From: Saccharina japonica | Taxonomy: Eukaryota; Sar; Phaeophyceae; Laminariales; Laminariaceae | Reading direction: 5' to 3' | Assembly (NCBI GenBank): GCA_008828725.1 | Contig: MEHQ01000511.1 | Location: forward strand, 36,543 to 100,542 | DNA length: 64,000 nucleotides | Shown: positions 11,044 to 23,803 of the stretch, piece after piece | Layout: the number at the start of each line of letters is the position of its first letter | Numbering within the stretch: the first letter of the stretch is position 1 | The notes under the pieces: generated by a model | Told to the model about the DNA's origin: nothing | Databases searched by the model: none | Seen by the model: the letters and a program-made list of their open reading frames with translations, nothing else | Translations under genes and position numbers: made by a program

Positions 11044-13019
11044 GAGGCGGGCAAGCGGCGAGCTCGTCCACAGGGAGTGTGTCCAAGGAGGCGTACAAGG
11101 CGGCACTGCTCAAGACTTGCCTCCTCGTCGCATGCGGTGAGTTACAGGAGCAGTAGTCTACGTATACATACGTACAGAAGTCAGTAGTAGAGTTGCGCGC
11201 ACTTCCGAGTACTCCCGAACTTAATTGATGCAGACACACGTTACGTACATACGTACAGCAGCAATAGTTACTGCCTTGTGCGTTGCGGTTGTGTGTGTGT
11301 GGCCTCATCAGCAAAAAAAAAAATCTCCCCCTTTTTCGTGATCCTGCTGCTCTCTTTTGCCTGTCCTCGGGGGCTGTTTTGGCGACTCTGGTGGCTTACT
11401 TGACTGACTGCCTGACTGACCGCACTTTCACTTTCGAGTAATGTTTTCTGCGGTGCAATTGAACGCAGCTCTTGGGTGCCGAATAAATAACGCCGCCTCC
11501 AGTGATAAAAACGTTTTTGTCCGCCAACTGGAACTCCCTTTTATCTCGATGCTCGATACTCGATACTCGAAAGTTTGCGCCCCTTTCTCGGTACTTGTCA
11601 CTTTTACAACCTCGGCTTTTGCCCACTTCTCTCGGCCATTACGGTCGTGTATACGGGGAGCCGACGGCGGGCATCAGCCCGCCGTGGCGGAGTGTGCACG
11701 ACGGGCACCGCTTGTGGTGGGGGGCTCGCTACAAAAATGCGGCAAAAGTCAAGAGCCCACGCCAGTCCGCCTCACAAGCGGTCCTTTCAGTAGTAGGATG
11801 CAGCTCACCGTTCGTGCGTCTGGCCTAACACCTCACGTTTCGCTTCGCGCTTGGTGCAAGCAATGTCTGTCTGGTCGGCGAAAAACCCGACCGTGCTCCG
11901 TCCCGGCATTGTAGGGACGCGAGGGTCTCTATGGTCACACAACTACGGCCATTCCATGACATGAGTGCACCACCACCACAACCACCACCCCTCTCCCTCC
12001 AATGCTTGCCACCTCGTCGGTTTTTTGCAGCGGGTGCGTTTGGCCTCGGCACGTGGGTGATCAAGGGCAGGACGTCCGGGCTCGAGTTCTTCGCGGGCTA
12101 CATCGTGGAGCAGTCGCTATCGGTGGACAACCTGTTCATCTTCATCATGCTTTTCGACTACTTCAAGGTTCCGGCGGAGTTCCAGGTATGTAAAGCACGC
12201 CGCGTCTTTGGGTTGCGCGGTGGTGGCGTTGGCGTTGGTGATGGAAGTGGTGGTGGTGCTGGTGGTGGTGGTGGTGGTAATGGTATTGTATTGTTTGTCT
12301 TGGACCACCGGGCGCGTGCGTGCCAGCGTGGGTCGCCATGTATCTCCTGGGTACGTGATAAGCCCGGCGGAGTCCTCGAATTAGTAAAAAATGTTGTTTT
12401 CCAGATTTGTCAGAGTTTACTGGTAGATCATAGCCGCTCCGGCGTTGTTTGCGGCACCGGCCTGCGTTTCGTTTTTGTTTCGGGGGGGGGTGGAGGGGGC
12501 GTGCAGCGGCGTTTACGGAGTTCGTGCGGATCTCGAAGGAAAGGGGTTGTTTTGTTTCGACGAGGCTTGTCGCCGCCCAACCGCCGCGGGGTGCTGCTGC
12601 ACTGCTGCTGCTGCTGCTGCTGCTGCTGTGTGTTTTTGTTTCTTGTTTTGTATGGGTTCTGAGTCGGTCACTTGCCGTTGAGCTCCAGAACGCGACAAGA
12701 CGAGACGAGACGATGCGATGCGATGCAGTACACTGCTGTCGCGCCGGTGCCGCCTTTCGCTCTGCGCCTTTACCTGAAGCGGCTACGTACGTACAAAGCT
12801 GCCTGCCGTGCGAGTTCGGTCGGTCGGTAGCGTTTTCGCTTCCATCGATTCTCGATGAATCATTCGGGCGGTGTGAATCTATATTTTGAGCGAAGCTTAG
12901 CGACGGGAGCCGGCGCATTTCGTGCGCACGACTCAACTCGGCGCGCTCACGCGCAGCCGTGCTTCTGGCGCTGCTCGGCCGATATGTGTCCACTTGAGTC
13001 AAAAGAAGAATCCTACTCG

Positions 13020-13053
<34 letters not shown>

Positions 13054-16000
13054 ACTGCAGTGCACCAGTAGTCTAAAGCTCTACGAGACTGGAGTCTTTG
13101 ACTTCACGCGCAGCTTTAAAGACGCGTGAACCCCGTGCGCCGCCGTGCGTCGTGCCGTCGCATAGACGAGTAGAACTCAAGCTAGGAGTGGGACCGCGTC
13201 CACACAGCTGTAGCGCACGGCGCAGCTATAGGCGCGGCGTGCGGCGGGGCTATAGGCGCTTCAATTGGCTAGTAAGAGAGCGCCCGCCATGCTCTCCGCC
13301 TGTCTGCTGCCTGCCTGCCTGCCGGCCGACCTACTGACCTTCCATCCACCCCCCCCTGTAGTACTCGTAGTTGATGTTTTTGTTACCGTTCTGTTGAGCT
13401 AGTCTTACGGGCGGGGGAGGTTGGGGGGGGTTTTATTCTTGCCGGCAGATTTGGGGTTTCCAACGCCTGTGGAAGGCGGTGCACACGCGCACGCTGGTTG
13501 GTACTACTCAAATGCCTCGGTCGAGATAGGACGGTACACCCTCTTATGTTTGTGTAGTGGCAGCGCGGAGGTGGGTCGTGTGGGCGCGGCATGTCGTGTC
13601 GTGTCCTGTCCTGTCCTGTCTCGAGGGACGACATGAAACACACCTCCTGCAGCATAGTTGGCCGGTCGGTCTCCTTAGTGATAAGTGGGCCCTTCTCTGG
13701 CATTCCGTGCAGAAGACTTGAGTAGGGTCAGGGTGTCCACGGTCGGGGGCGGGCTGCTTGCTGCAGTAGGCCTCCGCTGGCGTCCGTGGCGTTTATGCGT
13801 GCTTGGAACACAAAAATAACACAGCAATCAGGTATTTTCAGAGATTGCCACCAATCATCAAATATTTTGTTTTTGACTCTGCCCGGGCTCCAGAACGGCT
13901 TCATGGTTTGCGCATATACTACGACTACTCTTTCATCACTTTTGATTGGTCATATCGGGCTGTCTTTGAAGATGCTGCAGAAATCGTCCAGAACGGGGGC
14001 ACCGAGAAAACACAAGAGCAACGAGGTGCTTGCGCATCCGCACGTATTTTCGACAACGGACAAAAAACCGCGCCACAAACAAAGAAGCTGGCTGATTCGG
14101 TTTTGCACTGCTGTTTTTTTGTGCTGTGCATCCAAAAATGTCATTTGTTGTGCTCAATTCATGCTGGTCGTCATCACACCTAACCGGAGCCCCCCAACGA
14201 GTCGCCAGGGTGCTCAAGGCTCGATGGCATAGTAGAGCCGTTGATGGCGTAAGTAGTGCCGTTAGAGCGCTTGGTGGTGTGTGATGCGCTCGGTGGCGTC
14301 CTTTTGCGTGCCGCGTTCAGGAACATCGTCGAAGGAAAAGCGACAAAGAAGGAGCAATACGTACACAATACGGCACACCTCGCACAGATCATGATATAGA
14401 TCATCTACAGTAGTTCCTCGCCTGCCGTAGTGAACGGTCATGATCTATTGTAGATCATCTAGTTCCTCACATGCCTTAATGAAAGGTCATGATCTAGATC
14501 ATCTAGTTCCTCACCTGCCTTAATGAAAGGTCATGATCTAGATCATCTAGTTCCTCACCTGCCGTGTAGCGAGAGGTTGTGCGGGATCTGCATCGTACAG
14601 ATACAACCCCAAAAAACACACGCTGGTACCTATATCGGGCGAATTATGCTGGTCTCACCGGTCATCATTGCGCTAGATCATGCAAGATCGGGATAGATCT
14701 ATCTGCCTTCAAAGATCTAGATCATAAAGTTGGGAATTAACTATGTGATCTGTATGATCTGTCCGAGATGCGCAATACAGGTATCACCCTAGGTATGAAC
14801 AATAATTTTAGCCGTTTCGAGCCTATTACACGGGGCACAGGGTACGTAAACACAGCTCTTGAAAAACAAAATGACCTTCAAACACTACGTAATACACGCG
14901 AAAAGCATAATCGAGCTACTAGCAATAGACGGGCGCAGGGGGGACATACACACCGCTCTTAACAAAAGTGGCGGGGTATATACATTTGCATCCACGACGC
15001 GTAAAAATACAACACCCAAAGTCAAGTCAGCAACAAGGACCGTCCCAACAGGCTCCCCACCCACAAAGGCGCGAAAAAAAGCAGCCCCTTCTCTCTTGAG
15101 CGTCCAGCGAGCAACCAAAACTGCTGTCTTTTTAGTGGTTACTTCTCGTGATCTCCTNTGAGTGGTCGGCTCGAGTCGTGGATGTTGGCGGACGCACGGA
15201 CGGACAGGACGAAACGGCCTCGTACGCGGGCGTTTTCCCCGTCGTGAAAGCGCCATGCCGCACAAGACGCAGAACACACGCCTCGCTACGGCAGTACAAA
15301 CCCTCCTGGCCGAAGCACACCCGGCGCATTACGAATTACGAGGGAAGAGCGGACACTTTTGCCAGAAACTTGTCGAAGACAGCCTTTTTTCCGTCAAGCG
15401 TTTTGCCCTATCCGCCTTGTGCATTCTCAGGCAGGAAAAGAGAGATGCACACCGGTTAATTTTCACGGTTTTGCGCTGCCTGCCTCTTGCCAAATAGTGC
15501 GAACATCACGCGCTAGAGCTCTACCTGGTATCAGGTACCTGGTACCTGGTAGGTCTTACATGGCACGTGCACGGCCAAGCGCTCGTTGCTGCCGCTGCTG
15601 CGTAGATAGTAGTGAACCCCGCCCTGCCTGGTCGGTGGAAACCCGACGTGCTCCCTCCCGGCTTTATATATAGAGCGCTGCGAGGGTGTTATGATCGTAC
15701 GACTACGGCCATGCATGGCATGAGGACCCCCCACCCCTCCACCGTGCGTCCGGTCGCCGGTATTATTACCCTCTATAGCCCTCGGCCTGTTTTCGCCCGA
15801 TGATTTCGTTGTCTGGGCCAGGTGGGTGATGCTCTTCTTCGCCGGCATCTTGGTGGTTTCCTCGGCGAACCTGCTGATGGAGAAGGAGGACGACCACGAC
15901 AGCGCCCAGCTGGAGAACAACACCGTCCTGAAGATCGCTAAGTGGATGTGCGATTCCACCGACTACTACGACGGGGAGAAGTTTTTCACGATGGTAAGTG

Positions 16001-17432
16001 AAGCCGAGCGAGGGAACGAGGCGTTTATGGAGAGGGGGGGGAGGGGGCATAGGGGTTCGCGTTTCGGAGGGGGGGGGTGTACTCATTTGTTGCTTGCCTT
16101 ACGAGTAGTCATTTGACCATTGACCACGCATCCCTTTCGAGACGGTGGCGATCGACGGTGGAGGACTGCGTTACGTTGTCGGTGGGAAACGGGTTACATT
16201 GATGCTTAGAGGACGATATACATATATACATTGACGGCGATAGTCGTTGGGTAAGGCTCCGTCCCAACGTCCGAGCTGATTGGGACGATGCGGACGACAG
16301 TCCTCTCGTGTCCTCAGTAGTGCTGCAGCCTCTGTTCTCTTGGCTTTGGCGTGTTGGTAGGAAAAAGGGCGCAATGATCGGGGTGGCCATCGGTTCTCCC
16401 AAGCATTTGCTGGTTTCCAAATCATGGAGCCACACCTCAGTGCCATCGATGCCTTGCCTTTTCTCGGAACCCGATTTTACTGTAGTATATCACGGGTGAC
16501 AAGATAACACACCGTACGTATGTGACGAATCTTTAGAGTTTACGTAGCACGAGAAGAGACAGATCATCTACAGATCATCTACAGACAGATCAGATAGATC
16601 ACGATCCAGATGATCTTCAGTACTCCTAACCGGCCTTTATGAAATGTTGTGCGGGATCTGTGTACATAGTACAGATCCAACCGAGGAAACAAGGCCCTAG
16701 ATCATGCAGATTACACGGCTCCCACCCGGAAACATGAGATAGATCACGACAGATCGTACAGATCATACAGATCAGGAATTCCCCTGCCCTGAAAGAAAGA
16801 GATAATGAAGTGGGAGTCAACGATGTGTCGGGATGTGTGAGCCATACACTTGTTGTTTTGTGTTGTGGTTTTGTTTTGCAGCAGCGAAAGGGTTGCGTAA
16901 ACGTAAGCGCGCACGACTCAATATATCCCCACAGACCAATCAATCAATCAATCAATCAACCAATCAATCAAGAAATAAGGACAACAACAAAAATCAACCT
17001 TGACACAATCAAACCCCGCCCCCCTCGCCCCCCCCGCCCCCCCCTCGTCGCTGACTTGACCAATCAGGTGGACGGAGCCAAGAAGGCCACACCCCTCCTG
17101 CTGTGCCTGATTTGCATCGAGCTCACCGACTTTGTGTTCGCCGTGGACTCCATCCCGGCCGTCCTGGGCATCTCCCACGACACCTTCATCGTCTACGCTT
17201 CAAACGTGAGGGGGGGAAGGGGTGTACTCATGTCATGCGTGGCCGTAGTTGGACGTATGACCGCAGAGACCCTCGCAGCATCCCTACGAGGTGCAATGAT
17301 GCGAGGGGTTTTGTTTTTTGAGCCGGCAAGAGGTTTCTGAACATTGCACTACTCGCCCCGCACATATACGCGAACGCACGCTTGTTGTGTTTGGGTGCTG
17401 CGCTTCCACCAACCTAGTATTCAGAATGCTGC

Positions 17433-17509
<77 letters not shown>

Positions 17510-20500
17510 AGGTTGTACGCAGTTTTTTTGTTTGTTTTGTCATGACCCGTCGAGTCTTTTTTGGCCGGCTTGCGACTTCGCTTTTGAAGGGGTTACTTTG
17601 GTTTGTTTAGTTTGTTGGCGACCCTCCTTGTATGCTTCATGGTCTTTCTCGAGAATATGCTGATTTTGGCCCGTACATCTATGTACTAGCACAGCGACCG
17701 ATTTTTTAACTGGCCATGATTCCCACGGGTTGGTGTTCTTGCCTCGCGACGGAGACGACGCTGTATACACTGTCTCTGTACTTCGTACACTGTTTCATAC
17801 TTTTGCGCCGGTACGTATAGGTCAGGAGAGGGGGGCATAAACGGCCCTCGGCAACTGAAAGAGCAAAGAACACTCGCCTGGTTTTGGTATTTTCAAGAGT
17901 AGATTTTGTGGTAGTTGTCTTCAATCCCGTTAAGGACGGGGCGCGTGCCCGGTATGAAAACACATTCGTCGGAGGCGGATGAGTGGGGAGGGGAGGGGGG
18001 GTGCTGTAGTTGTTGTGTGGTTAGACGCGTGGAAACCGTTTCGCTTTTTGTTGTCGTTTTTTTTTTGTCGAAATGGGTCTGGTGGTGCAATTTGGCTTGT
18101 GTATATTGCAACAGCACGGGCGCGATAGTTTTGGTGTCCTGCAGAGGAAAAACCTTGCTGGTATGTCCGCCACCTACTGTACTTTTTCCCATACCCTTAC
18201 GTGCAACGCCTCGAGGGTTGACGCTCGCGCATCCCCCCTTTTAACATCTCGCCCTTTGATTTTTGCAAAAGGCCTTTCGCTTCGCTGTTGCATTTATTTT
18301 TTCTCACTACCGTCCTTTTTTTTCTTCTTCTTTCAATTTTGCACTTCCGTTTCCCTCGCTCGTGTGATCGTCTCTGATTGATTTCTTTTGGAAATTTGTG
18401 TTTCTCCCTCCACGCCAGGTGTTCGCGATCTGCGCGATGCGAAGCATTTACACTCTGGTGAGCCACGCCATCTCCGACCTGCCTTACCTCAAGCCGGCCG
18501 TGGCCCTCGTGCTCGGCTTCGTGGGCGCCAAGATGTTCGCGGAATTCTTCCACTACAAAATCGGCGTCGGGCCTTCTCTCCTTGTGGTAAGGGCGTCTTT
18601 TGTTTTTTGCTCCACGTCCCCTCTTCCCTCCCTCCCTCCTTGTTGCCACCGCCGCCGCCGCTGCCGCCGCCGCTCAGTTGTGTGTCGTCCGTGCAAGCAC
18701 CCAATTTTAGTGCCGCCTGTGTAATGTTTCGGAACTCCCACCCCCCCCCGCCTTTGCATCCGCTCTGATGTTTTGTTACGGATAAGGGGGGGGGGGTATC
18801 TGGGGCCGTGATATATATATTTTTTAACGCAAAAGCACGGCGGTCGAGCCATTTGGTTCGGCTCAGTTCTGTTTGGTTTGTTCACGGCGACAATCAGCGA
18901 AGTATGAGCCCGGTGTCGTGAGCAGTCGTAGCCATACGTTGCCTGTCCTGCCAGCCGTGTCACAGTGCCCCAAGCTTTACCCTCATGTACCCGTTCACGC
19001 CTATTGATAGCTTGCGATGAATCCCATGATATCACGTGCGTTTCTCATACCAGGGTATATAGTAAAAACGTGAAAACGTGAAACGGCGGCCCATGCGAAG
19101 AAATTTGTTGTCATGAAAGTGGTGTCGATCGTAGGTACTTCCTTACTTATTTATTTTTATTTTGTCGTGCTCACCCCCTTGCCCCCCCCCCCCCTCCCCT
19201 CTAAATTATATGAGATTGTATATGTTAATAGTGTTGGGTTTGGCGTCGTTGGGCACGACGCTGTAAAACTACGCCACTCGCTGCGTGAGCTAGACAACCA
19301 GGGTGCCGTTTTTTTTTGTTATTTGTTTTGTGGCGGTCACCAAAGCTGGCGGTCGAGTAGATCATTTTTGTGCGGGGTGGAGAACTTTGTTCCGCACAAG
19401 GGGAATGGTCGTATCACGTAGTGTTAATATGGTAAGGCGTCCGCGAGGCAGTTACATAGTAAAACCCATTGCTGTCTCCGGAAGTGCCACACCAGAAATT
19501 AAATTAACTCATTGAAGCTGTCGTCCATATGCAAGTCCGCCTCAGAGGCGGTTCTTAGCAGGATGCAGCTCACCCTCCATGCGACTCGCCCAATACCCCA
19601 CGGCGTTTCGCGCTTGGTGCAAGCAATGTCTGCCTGGCTGGTGAAAACCCAACGCGCTCCGTCCCGGCATTGTAGGGATGCGAGGGTCTATGGTCATATG
19701 ACTACGGCCGTGCACAACATGAGTACACCCCCCCCCCCCCCCTCTTCAGCTGATTTCAACGGCATTATTAAACGTGGATGTCTCCGTTTCCTCATGACGA
19801 CTAAAAACACAAAAGCACGTACGGCACCATCCCCAAAAATACGAATGCACGTGATTTTCAACCCCTCACTTTCGACGGGACAAAACCCTCACGACCGCCC
19901 GCCCGCACTTCCGCTTAACTTTACAGGTGTCGTCCATCTTGGCCGTCGGCGCAATCGCCAGCATCGTTTCCAACAGGAGAAGAGACGCCGCCGCGGAATC
20001 CGCCGCCGCTTCCGCAGTTTCCGGGGGCTGGGCGCAGGCGGGGCTCACGTTCGAGCCGCCGGCGCCGGCGGCAGATGGGGAAGGAGGCGCCGCCTCCACC
20101 GCGGAGGTGTCGCAGGAATCGGCCGCCGCCGCGGTGGTAGGAACGGTCGACGCCGCGCTGCCGGACACCGACATCGAATCTCAGGGCCGAGAGCGACAGC
20201 TCGACATGCAGGGCGCGTTCGATTCAGCATCCGCTGACCCGACGGACGGTGGCACCGAGGAAGCAGCGTTGCCGGCGGCAGCGGCGGTGGTTGAAGGGAG
20301 CGCCCCGGGCGAGGGTTTCTCAGATGGAGGCGTTGTTGAAGGCGTTGTCGAAGGCGACGGCGGTGCGGGGACGGGCTCTGCCGAAGCAGCAGGGGAAGGG
20401 GTGGCGGGGGACGCGGCTCCCTCTGTGGACGAGGGCGTTGTGCGAGAAGATGGCGGGGGGGTTGAAGCTTCGGACGAGGCTGCGGATGAATCTGCAGCAT

Positions 20501-20646
20501 CGGTTGCGGGAGATGCTGCCGCCGCCGCCGCAGCCGCCGCTCGGGAGAAGTTGGAGGGGTTGGTGGGTGCAGAGCAGGAGGGGGAGAAGGCGGTGGAAAG
20601 TGCCGCGGTTGGCGGGGAGGAGGGACGGCAAGGAGATGGGAGCTGA
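11044..20646 (+). CDS. TerC-family integral membrane protein (5' end and one internal exon not found)
   Basis: TerC proteins are polytopic membrane proteins; the plant plastid homologue acts in thylakoid biogenesis, so a plastid location is a reasonable guess. Supported exons: 11044-11136, 12031-12185, 15822-15993, 17068-17205, 18419-18586 and 19927-20646, all with GT donors and AG acceptors. Family landmarks are GLEFFAGYIVEQSLSVDNLF, IFIMLFDYFKVPAEFQ, STDYYDGEKFFTM, then PLLLCLICIELTDFVFAVDS followed by IPAVLGISHDTFIVYASN, and MRSIYTLVSHAI. Conserved Asp residues of the SVDN and FAVDS motifs are present. Exon 12031 ends in phase 0 but exon 15822 needs phase 2, and about 30 family residues are absent between them, so an exon is missing or lost in assembly (an N lies at 15158). 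The first coding exon is not visible. The last exon adds a tail of roughly 220 residues rich in Ala, Gly and Glu, unusual for the family. Confidence 0.92.
11763..11972 (-). repeat. Poly-G-anchored repeat PG-1, decayed copy
   Basis: Read on the minus strand it follows the PG-1 order: TGTACTCATG-like end, GGCCGTAGT, CCCTCGC, GCCGGGACGGAGC, CAAGCGCGAA and GCGGACT. Many substitutions separate it from the near-identical copies at 19232, 44480 and 56208. Its poly-G end has been replaced by a GGT-rich stretch. It lies just upstream of TerC exon 12031. Confidence 0.65.
14370..14785 (+). repeat. GATC-rich repeat, copy 1 (TerC intron)
   Basis: It opens with ACCTCGCACAGATCATGAT and many overlapping GATCATCTA words, includes a triplicated GTTCCTCACCTGCCTTAATG-like unit, and then the conserved GGATCTGCATCGTACAGAT stem. 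Related copies are at 16541, 31235 and 40187. Confidence 0.7.
15622..15732 (-). repeat. Poly-G-anchored repeat PG-1, partial decayed copy
   Basis: On the minus strand it keeps CATGCCATGCATGGCCGTAG, CTCGCAGCGC and CCGGGAGGGAGC elements of PG-1, with a G-rich end. It lies about 90 bp upstream of TerC exon 15822. Confidence 0.55.
16070..16146 (+). repeat. Poly-G-anchored repeat PG-2, copy 2
   Basis: A G-run is followed by TGTACTCATTTGTTGCTTGC, TAGTCATTTGACCATTGACC and ACGCATCCCTTTCGAGACGG. It lies about 75 bp after the donor of TerC exon 15822-15993. Confidence 0.75.
16541..16843 (+). repeat. GATC-rich repeat, copy 2 (TerC intron)
   Basis: Successive AGATCATCTACAG words are followed by the hairpin-forming GGATCTGTGTACATAGTACA plus GATCC, then the CTCCCACCCGGAAACATGAG segment and a GAAGTGGGAGTCAACGATG end shared with the other copies. 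Confidence 0.7.
17214..17302 (+). repeat. PG-1 end fragment
   Basis: A GGGG-rich start is followed by TGTACTCATGTCATGCGTGG, CCGTAGTTGGACGTATGACC and CCCTCGCAGCATCCCTAC. It begins about 10 bp after the donor of TerC exon 17068-17205. Confidence 0.65.
17432..17511 (+). repeat. (CTG)n microsatellite in TerC intron
   Basis: About 26 CTG units lie in the intron between exons 17068-17205 and 18419-18586. Shorter CTG tracts occur in another TerC intron at about 12595-12629 and 13021-13053. Confidence 0.9.
19232..19742 (-). mobile_element. Poly-G-anchored repeat PG-1, long copy A
   Basis: This is a roughly 500-bp unit that matches 56208-56712 over nearly its whole length in opposite orientation, and 44480-44782 over 300 bp, with few differences. 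On the minus strand it begins with a G-run, then TGTACTCATGTTGTGCACGG, and ends near CGACGCCAAACCCA. A 76-codon frame starting MKLSSICKSASEAV is intact in several copies, but it reads through the repeat and has no recognisable similarity. It lies in the last TerC intron. Confidence 0.8.
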
Positions 20647-21948
20647 TCTGGATCGGCTTTAAAGCGGAGGGAATCTGGGGGGGGGGGGGGGCAGGCGGGC
20701 CGGCAGACAGGCAACGAGAAATATGTTTTTGCTTCGTGTTTTATTGGGGGTACCGTTAAGGGTCGTGTTTTTATTGGTTCTTAGACGTGTGTCTGTTTCT
20801 TTTTGTTTTAAAGGTATGACCGCTCAGCCACGCCCGTCCTGGAGCCCCCCATTTATCTGCGAGTTGAGTCGTGATCTCCACAGCACACCGCTGCTCGGTA
20901 CACTGTCGCCAGTTTTTCGGCCATTTGGGGACTTGCAGTTGTTATTGTTGTACCGCGGCGTCTGTCGATCGAAGAGAAGGGAGGCAAGGCATTGTGCAAA
21001 CCTCTATTCGGCGGAACTCGTAGTAACCACACGCGGCAGGCAGTCCACTGCGTCGCTTGCTAGAAAGATACGATCGTACGTGTCCGGCCATGTCCCACGC
21101 GCGCTTTTTTGTTTGACTTGGGGCACAGCAAGGCTCGACCACTGCGCGCGCGCTCGTGTCGCGTTGTCTGGTGGTGTGTTTAGTTTGCGCTGTTGCTGTG
21201 TTGGCTAGCCGGCTAGCTGGCACACATGCACGCACGCACACAGCGCCAAGTTGCAACACCACGCGCACCAAAAAAGCACTCTTTACAGGCTTCAAATGAT
21301 CGAAAAGAGGACGTAGGTCTTCGTGGGACTGACTTACGGCAGAATCTCTGTCCAAAAGCAGGAGAAGCTCCACGCTTTTCGTTTTGCCGTGAAGGGTTTC
21401 GATGGGGTAGGGATGTCGTCGGCGAGGGGGGGGCGTGGTCTGGCTTTTAGCCGAAAGGGCGAGGCGGGGAGACGCTCGCTAATATAATACCTTTGTATCA
21501 ACGTCGCGTGTAATAGGGAGGCATTTTGCCGTCTTTCTGTCATAGGTCTATGACGGTAAGGTCGGCGGTTGAAAAGCCTCGTAATCCATTACAAAACCAA
21601 CACCAAGACAAGCGATCCCGTACTGGGATGGTTGGCTTGACCGATTACCTGCGACGCGCGGAGGACGCGGACGCTGTGTTTCTGTCGCCGTCCTCGCGAG
21701 TTTGTTAAGTTCGCCTGCGCACACCCAAGAAGTGCTCTTGTACGCCGGCACCTGGTCATGCACGAGATCATTATGATACCATCCGTTCGCTTTGTGAACA
21801 GGGTCTCTAGAAAATATGTTTGACCACGAGTTGCACTGCTCGTACCAACTGCATTACACTTGGATAAATCATCATCAGAACTGCCATCGGCATCATCATC
21901 AACGACACTTTCATGCTGCACAACAATAACTGCTGTACTGCACTGTCA

Positions 21949-22310
21949 GCCGCCCCGATGGTCTATTAATAGTGGTACCCTCGAACGCTACTAAGAGTTG
22001 TTTCTGGGGTTCGAACCTCACGTGGCTCGGTGAGTTTGATTGCTAAAAATGAAAAATAAACAGAACAAACTGCTGAGAGCGCCTATTAATAGTAGCGTGG
22101 GTAGAGGCGCAATGCGGTGCGAGTCGACGAGGGAAGCAAGGGCTGGAGGCTTATCGCGATAAAAAATGCAAGGCAAGAACAGTAGTAGTGGGGAGGAGGG
22201 AGAAGAGCCTATTTTGTGACCCCGGATCTGAGTTACGACTACAGTAGGAAGGAGAGAGAAATGGAGGGCTAAGATAAAAAAAAATCGGACGATGAACGGA
22301 AAAAAAAAAA
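21949..22310 (+). mobile_element. tRNA-derived SINE, copy 1
   Basis: The head carries a degenerate Pol III A box region (CCGCCCCGATGGTCTATTAA) and a B box (GGGTTCGAACCTC). The body contains GACGAGGGAAG, TCGCGATAAAA, GCAAGGCAAGAAC and TTGTGACCCCGGATCTGAG, and an A-rich tail follows. Body and order match copies at 40761, 54105 and 59070. Confidence 0.8.
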
Positions 22311-23162
22311 AACTGTGGAGCAGCGGCAACGATATGCGTTGCCGGACTGTTCCCTAGGTTGTTCATAGTAAAAGTTGGATGGAGGCATAGATGTTTCTGG
22401 GAGATTTTTCACCATCATCATGCTTCATGACTGCGCAGGCATATACTTGGGACGATCGGGACATTTGGTGTGAACAGCGCGTCAGGCAGACGCCGAAACA
22501 GTTGATACTGCAGTATCGCCCACCAGGTATGTATTGTAAAGCGGATGGAACTATATCGACAGCAGCAGTGTACTCAATAAAAAGGCGAATGGTACCGTAA
22601 GGCATGGCGTGGCGCTTTTGTTGGGTAGAGGCTACGCAGCACGTATAGCTGGTGTGACGCCCCCCGGGGTCCTTAAAAAAACACAAAACTGAAGGGAAAA
22701 AAAACGCCCTCAGATCTCCGCTTCGAGAACTCCGCCCCAAATTTATGTACGTCGTGGTTTGAGATCTTGCTCCACACGGAAGACCTACGAGTAATAAGAG
22801 TATTTTTTTTCGAGGGAAAACAAAACAAAAAAAAAGACACCTCAGCAGGTGAGATCGGAAACAAATCCCTGAAGCTCATATTTGCTACTCGTATTTATTA
22901 TAACCCTTCCTTGCCATCCGACATTGTGTGGCATGAGTCTCAACGTTGATCACTCAGAAGCACTCATGTTGTTCGCTATTGTAAGAAATAAGCAAAAATA
23001 CCAGGCGTCGACGTACACTGAAGAAAGTCAGCTGACTGAATGAAGGTTAGTCCGCCTCTTCAAGCCCCGCCCACGAAAACATGAACCGCTGATGATGCGC
23101 GCGCTAAAAAAGTTAAGTCTATCTATCTATGCCTCCGCCTCCTCAAAACGGTGAAACGGGCC

Positions 23163-23240
23163 AATCTAGACCGAAAAATGTAAGGACCGATGGGGGTATA
23201 GATGTGAAGTCTGAACGGTCCTTATATTTCCGTCCAGATT
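23163..23240. mobile_element. Small MITE, AATCTRGAC family, copy 1
   Basis: The 78-bp element has inverted ends AATCTAGACCGAAAAATGTA plus AGGACC against GGTCC, TTATATTTCCGTCCAGATT. Related elements are at 52303-52377 and 62869-62946. Confidence 0.75.
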
Positions 23241-23803
23241 AGTAGTGGAGCTTACCCGGTATGCTTTTACTACCAAGCAGTGCCACCATCATTGAAACGT
23301 CGAGTGTCTTACACTATTCCTGAAGAGTCAGCTATATATAAAGTTACCACACCTTTTTTGTTATGAACCAAGAAACAACGACGACAGTCGCCGGCGTAAA
23401 GCTCAACCAACTCAAGACACCTCGTACCGTATTTGTAACATACTCAATCAACCTACCGCTCTCCCCCGTGTACGGTACCGTGATATACCCCGTGGTAATG
23501 TACTCCTCCCTAATGGTAAACTCTGCAACAAACGGCAGATGCTTGGTAAGAGCTGCTGGTCGACAGACTAAAAAACAAAGACAAGTCGAAATCGTGGTGC
23601 CTTGCCAAGAGAATTGCTTACCAGTTTTTCTAGAAAAACTGGTCGACAGACTGCTGTGTACTAAAAAAACGAAACTAACACTATAATCTCAAATCCAATC
23701 ACACAAAAATGTTCACGGCTAGTCCTCTTCGTCTTGTACACAAGTAAGTGTGCGTCAACCATTTTCTAAAACTAAAAATGACAATATCACTAGCTCTACT
23801 GGG

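Noticed and set aside
13440-13530. Possible TerC exon after the acceptor TTCTTGCCGGCAG (reads IWGFQRLW)
   Set aside because: It resembles the WGI motif for two residues only, and the remainder does not fit a transmembrane segment.
14188-14290. Possible missing TerC exon after GAGTCGCCAG, with GTGCTCAAGG resembling RVLK
   Set aside because: In the required phase it hits stop codons within a few residues, and the rest does not match the family without several frameshifts.
19512-20237. Conserved frame starting MKLSSICKSASEAVLSR, also at 44475-44705 and in 55979-56449
   Set aside because: It is conserved only because the PG-1 repeat copies are nearly identical; at 19927 it overlaps the real TerC exon in another frame, and no protein family is recognisable.
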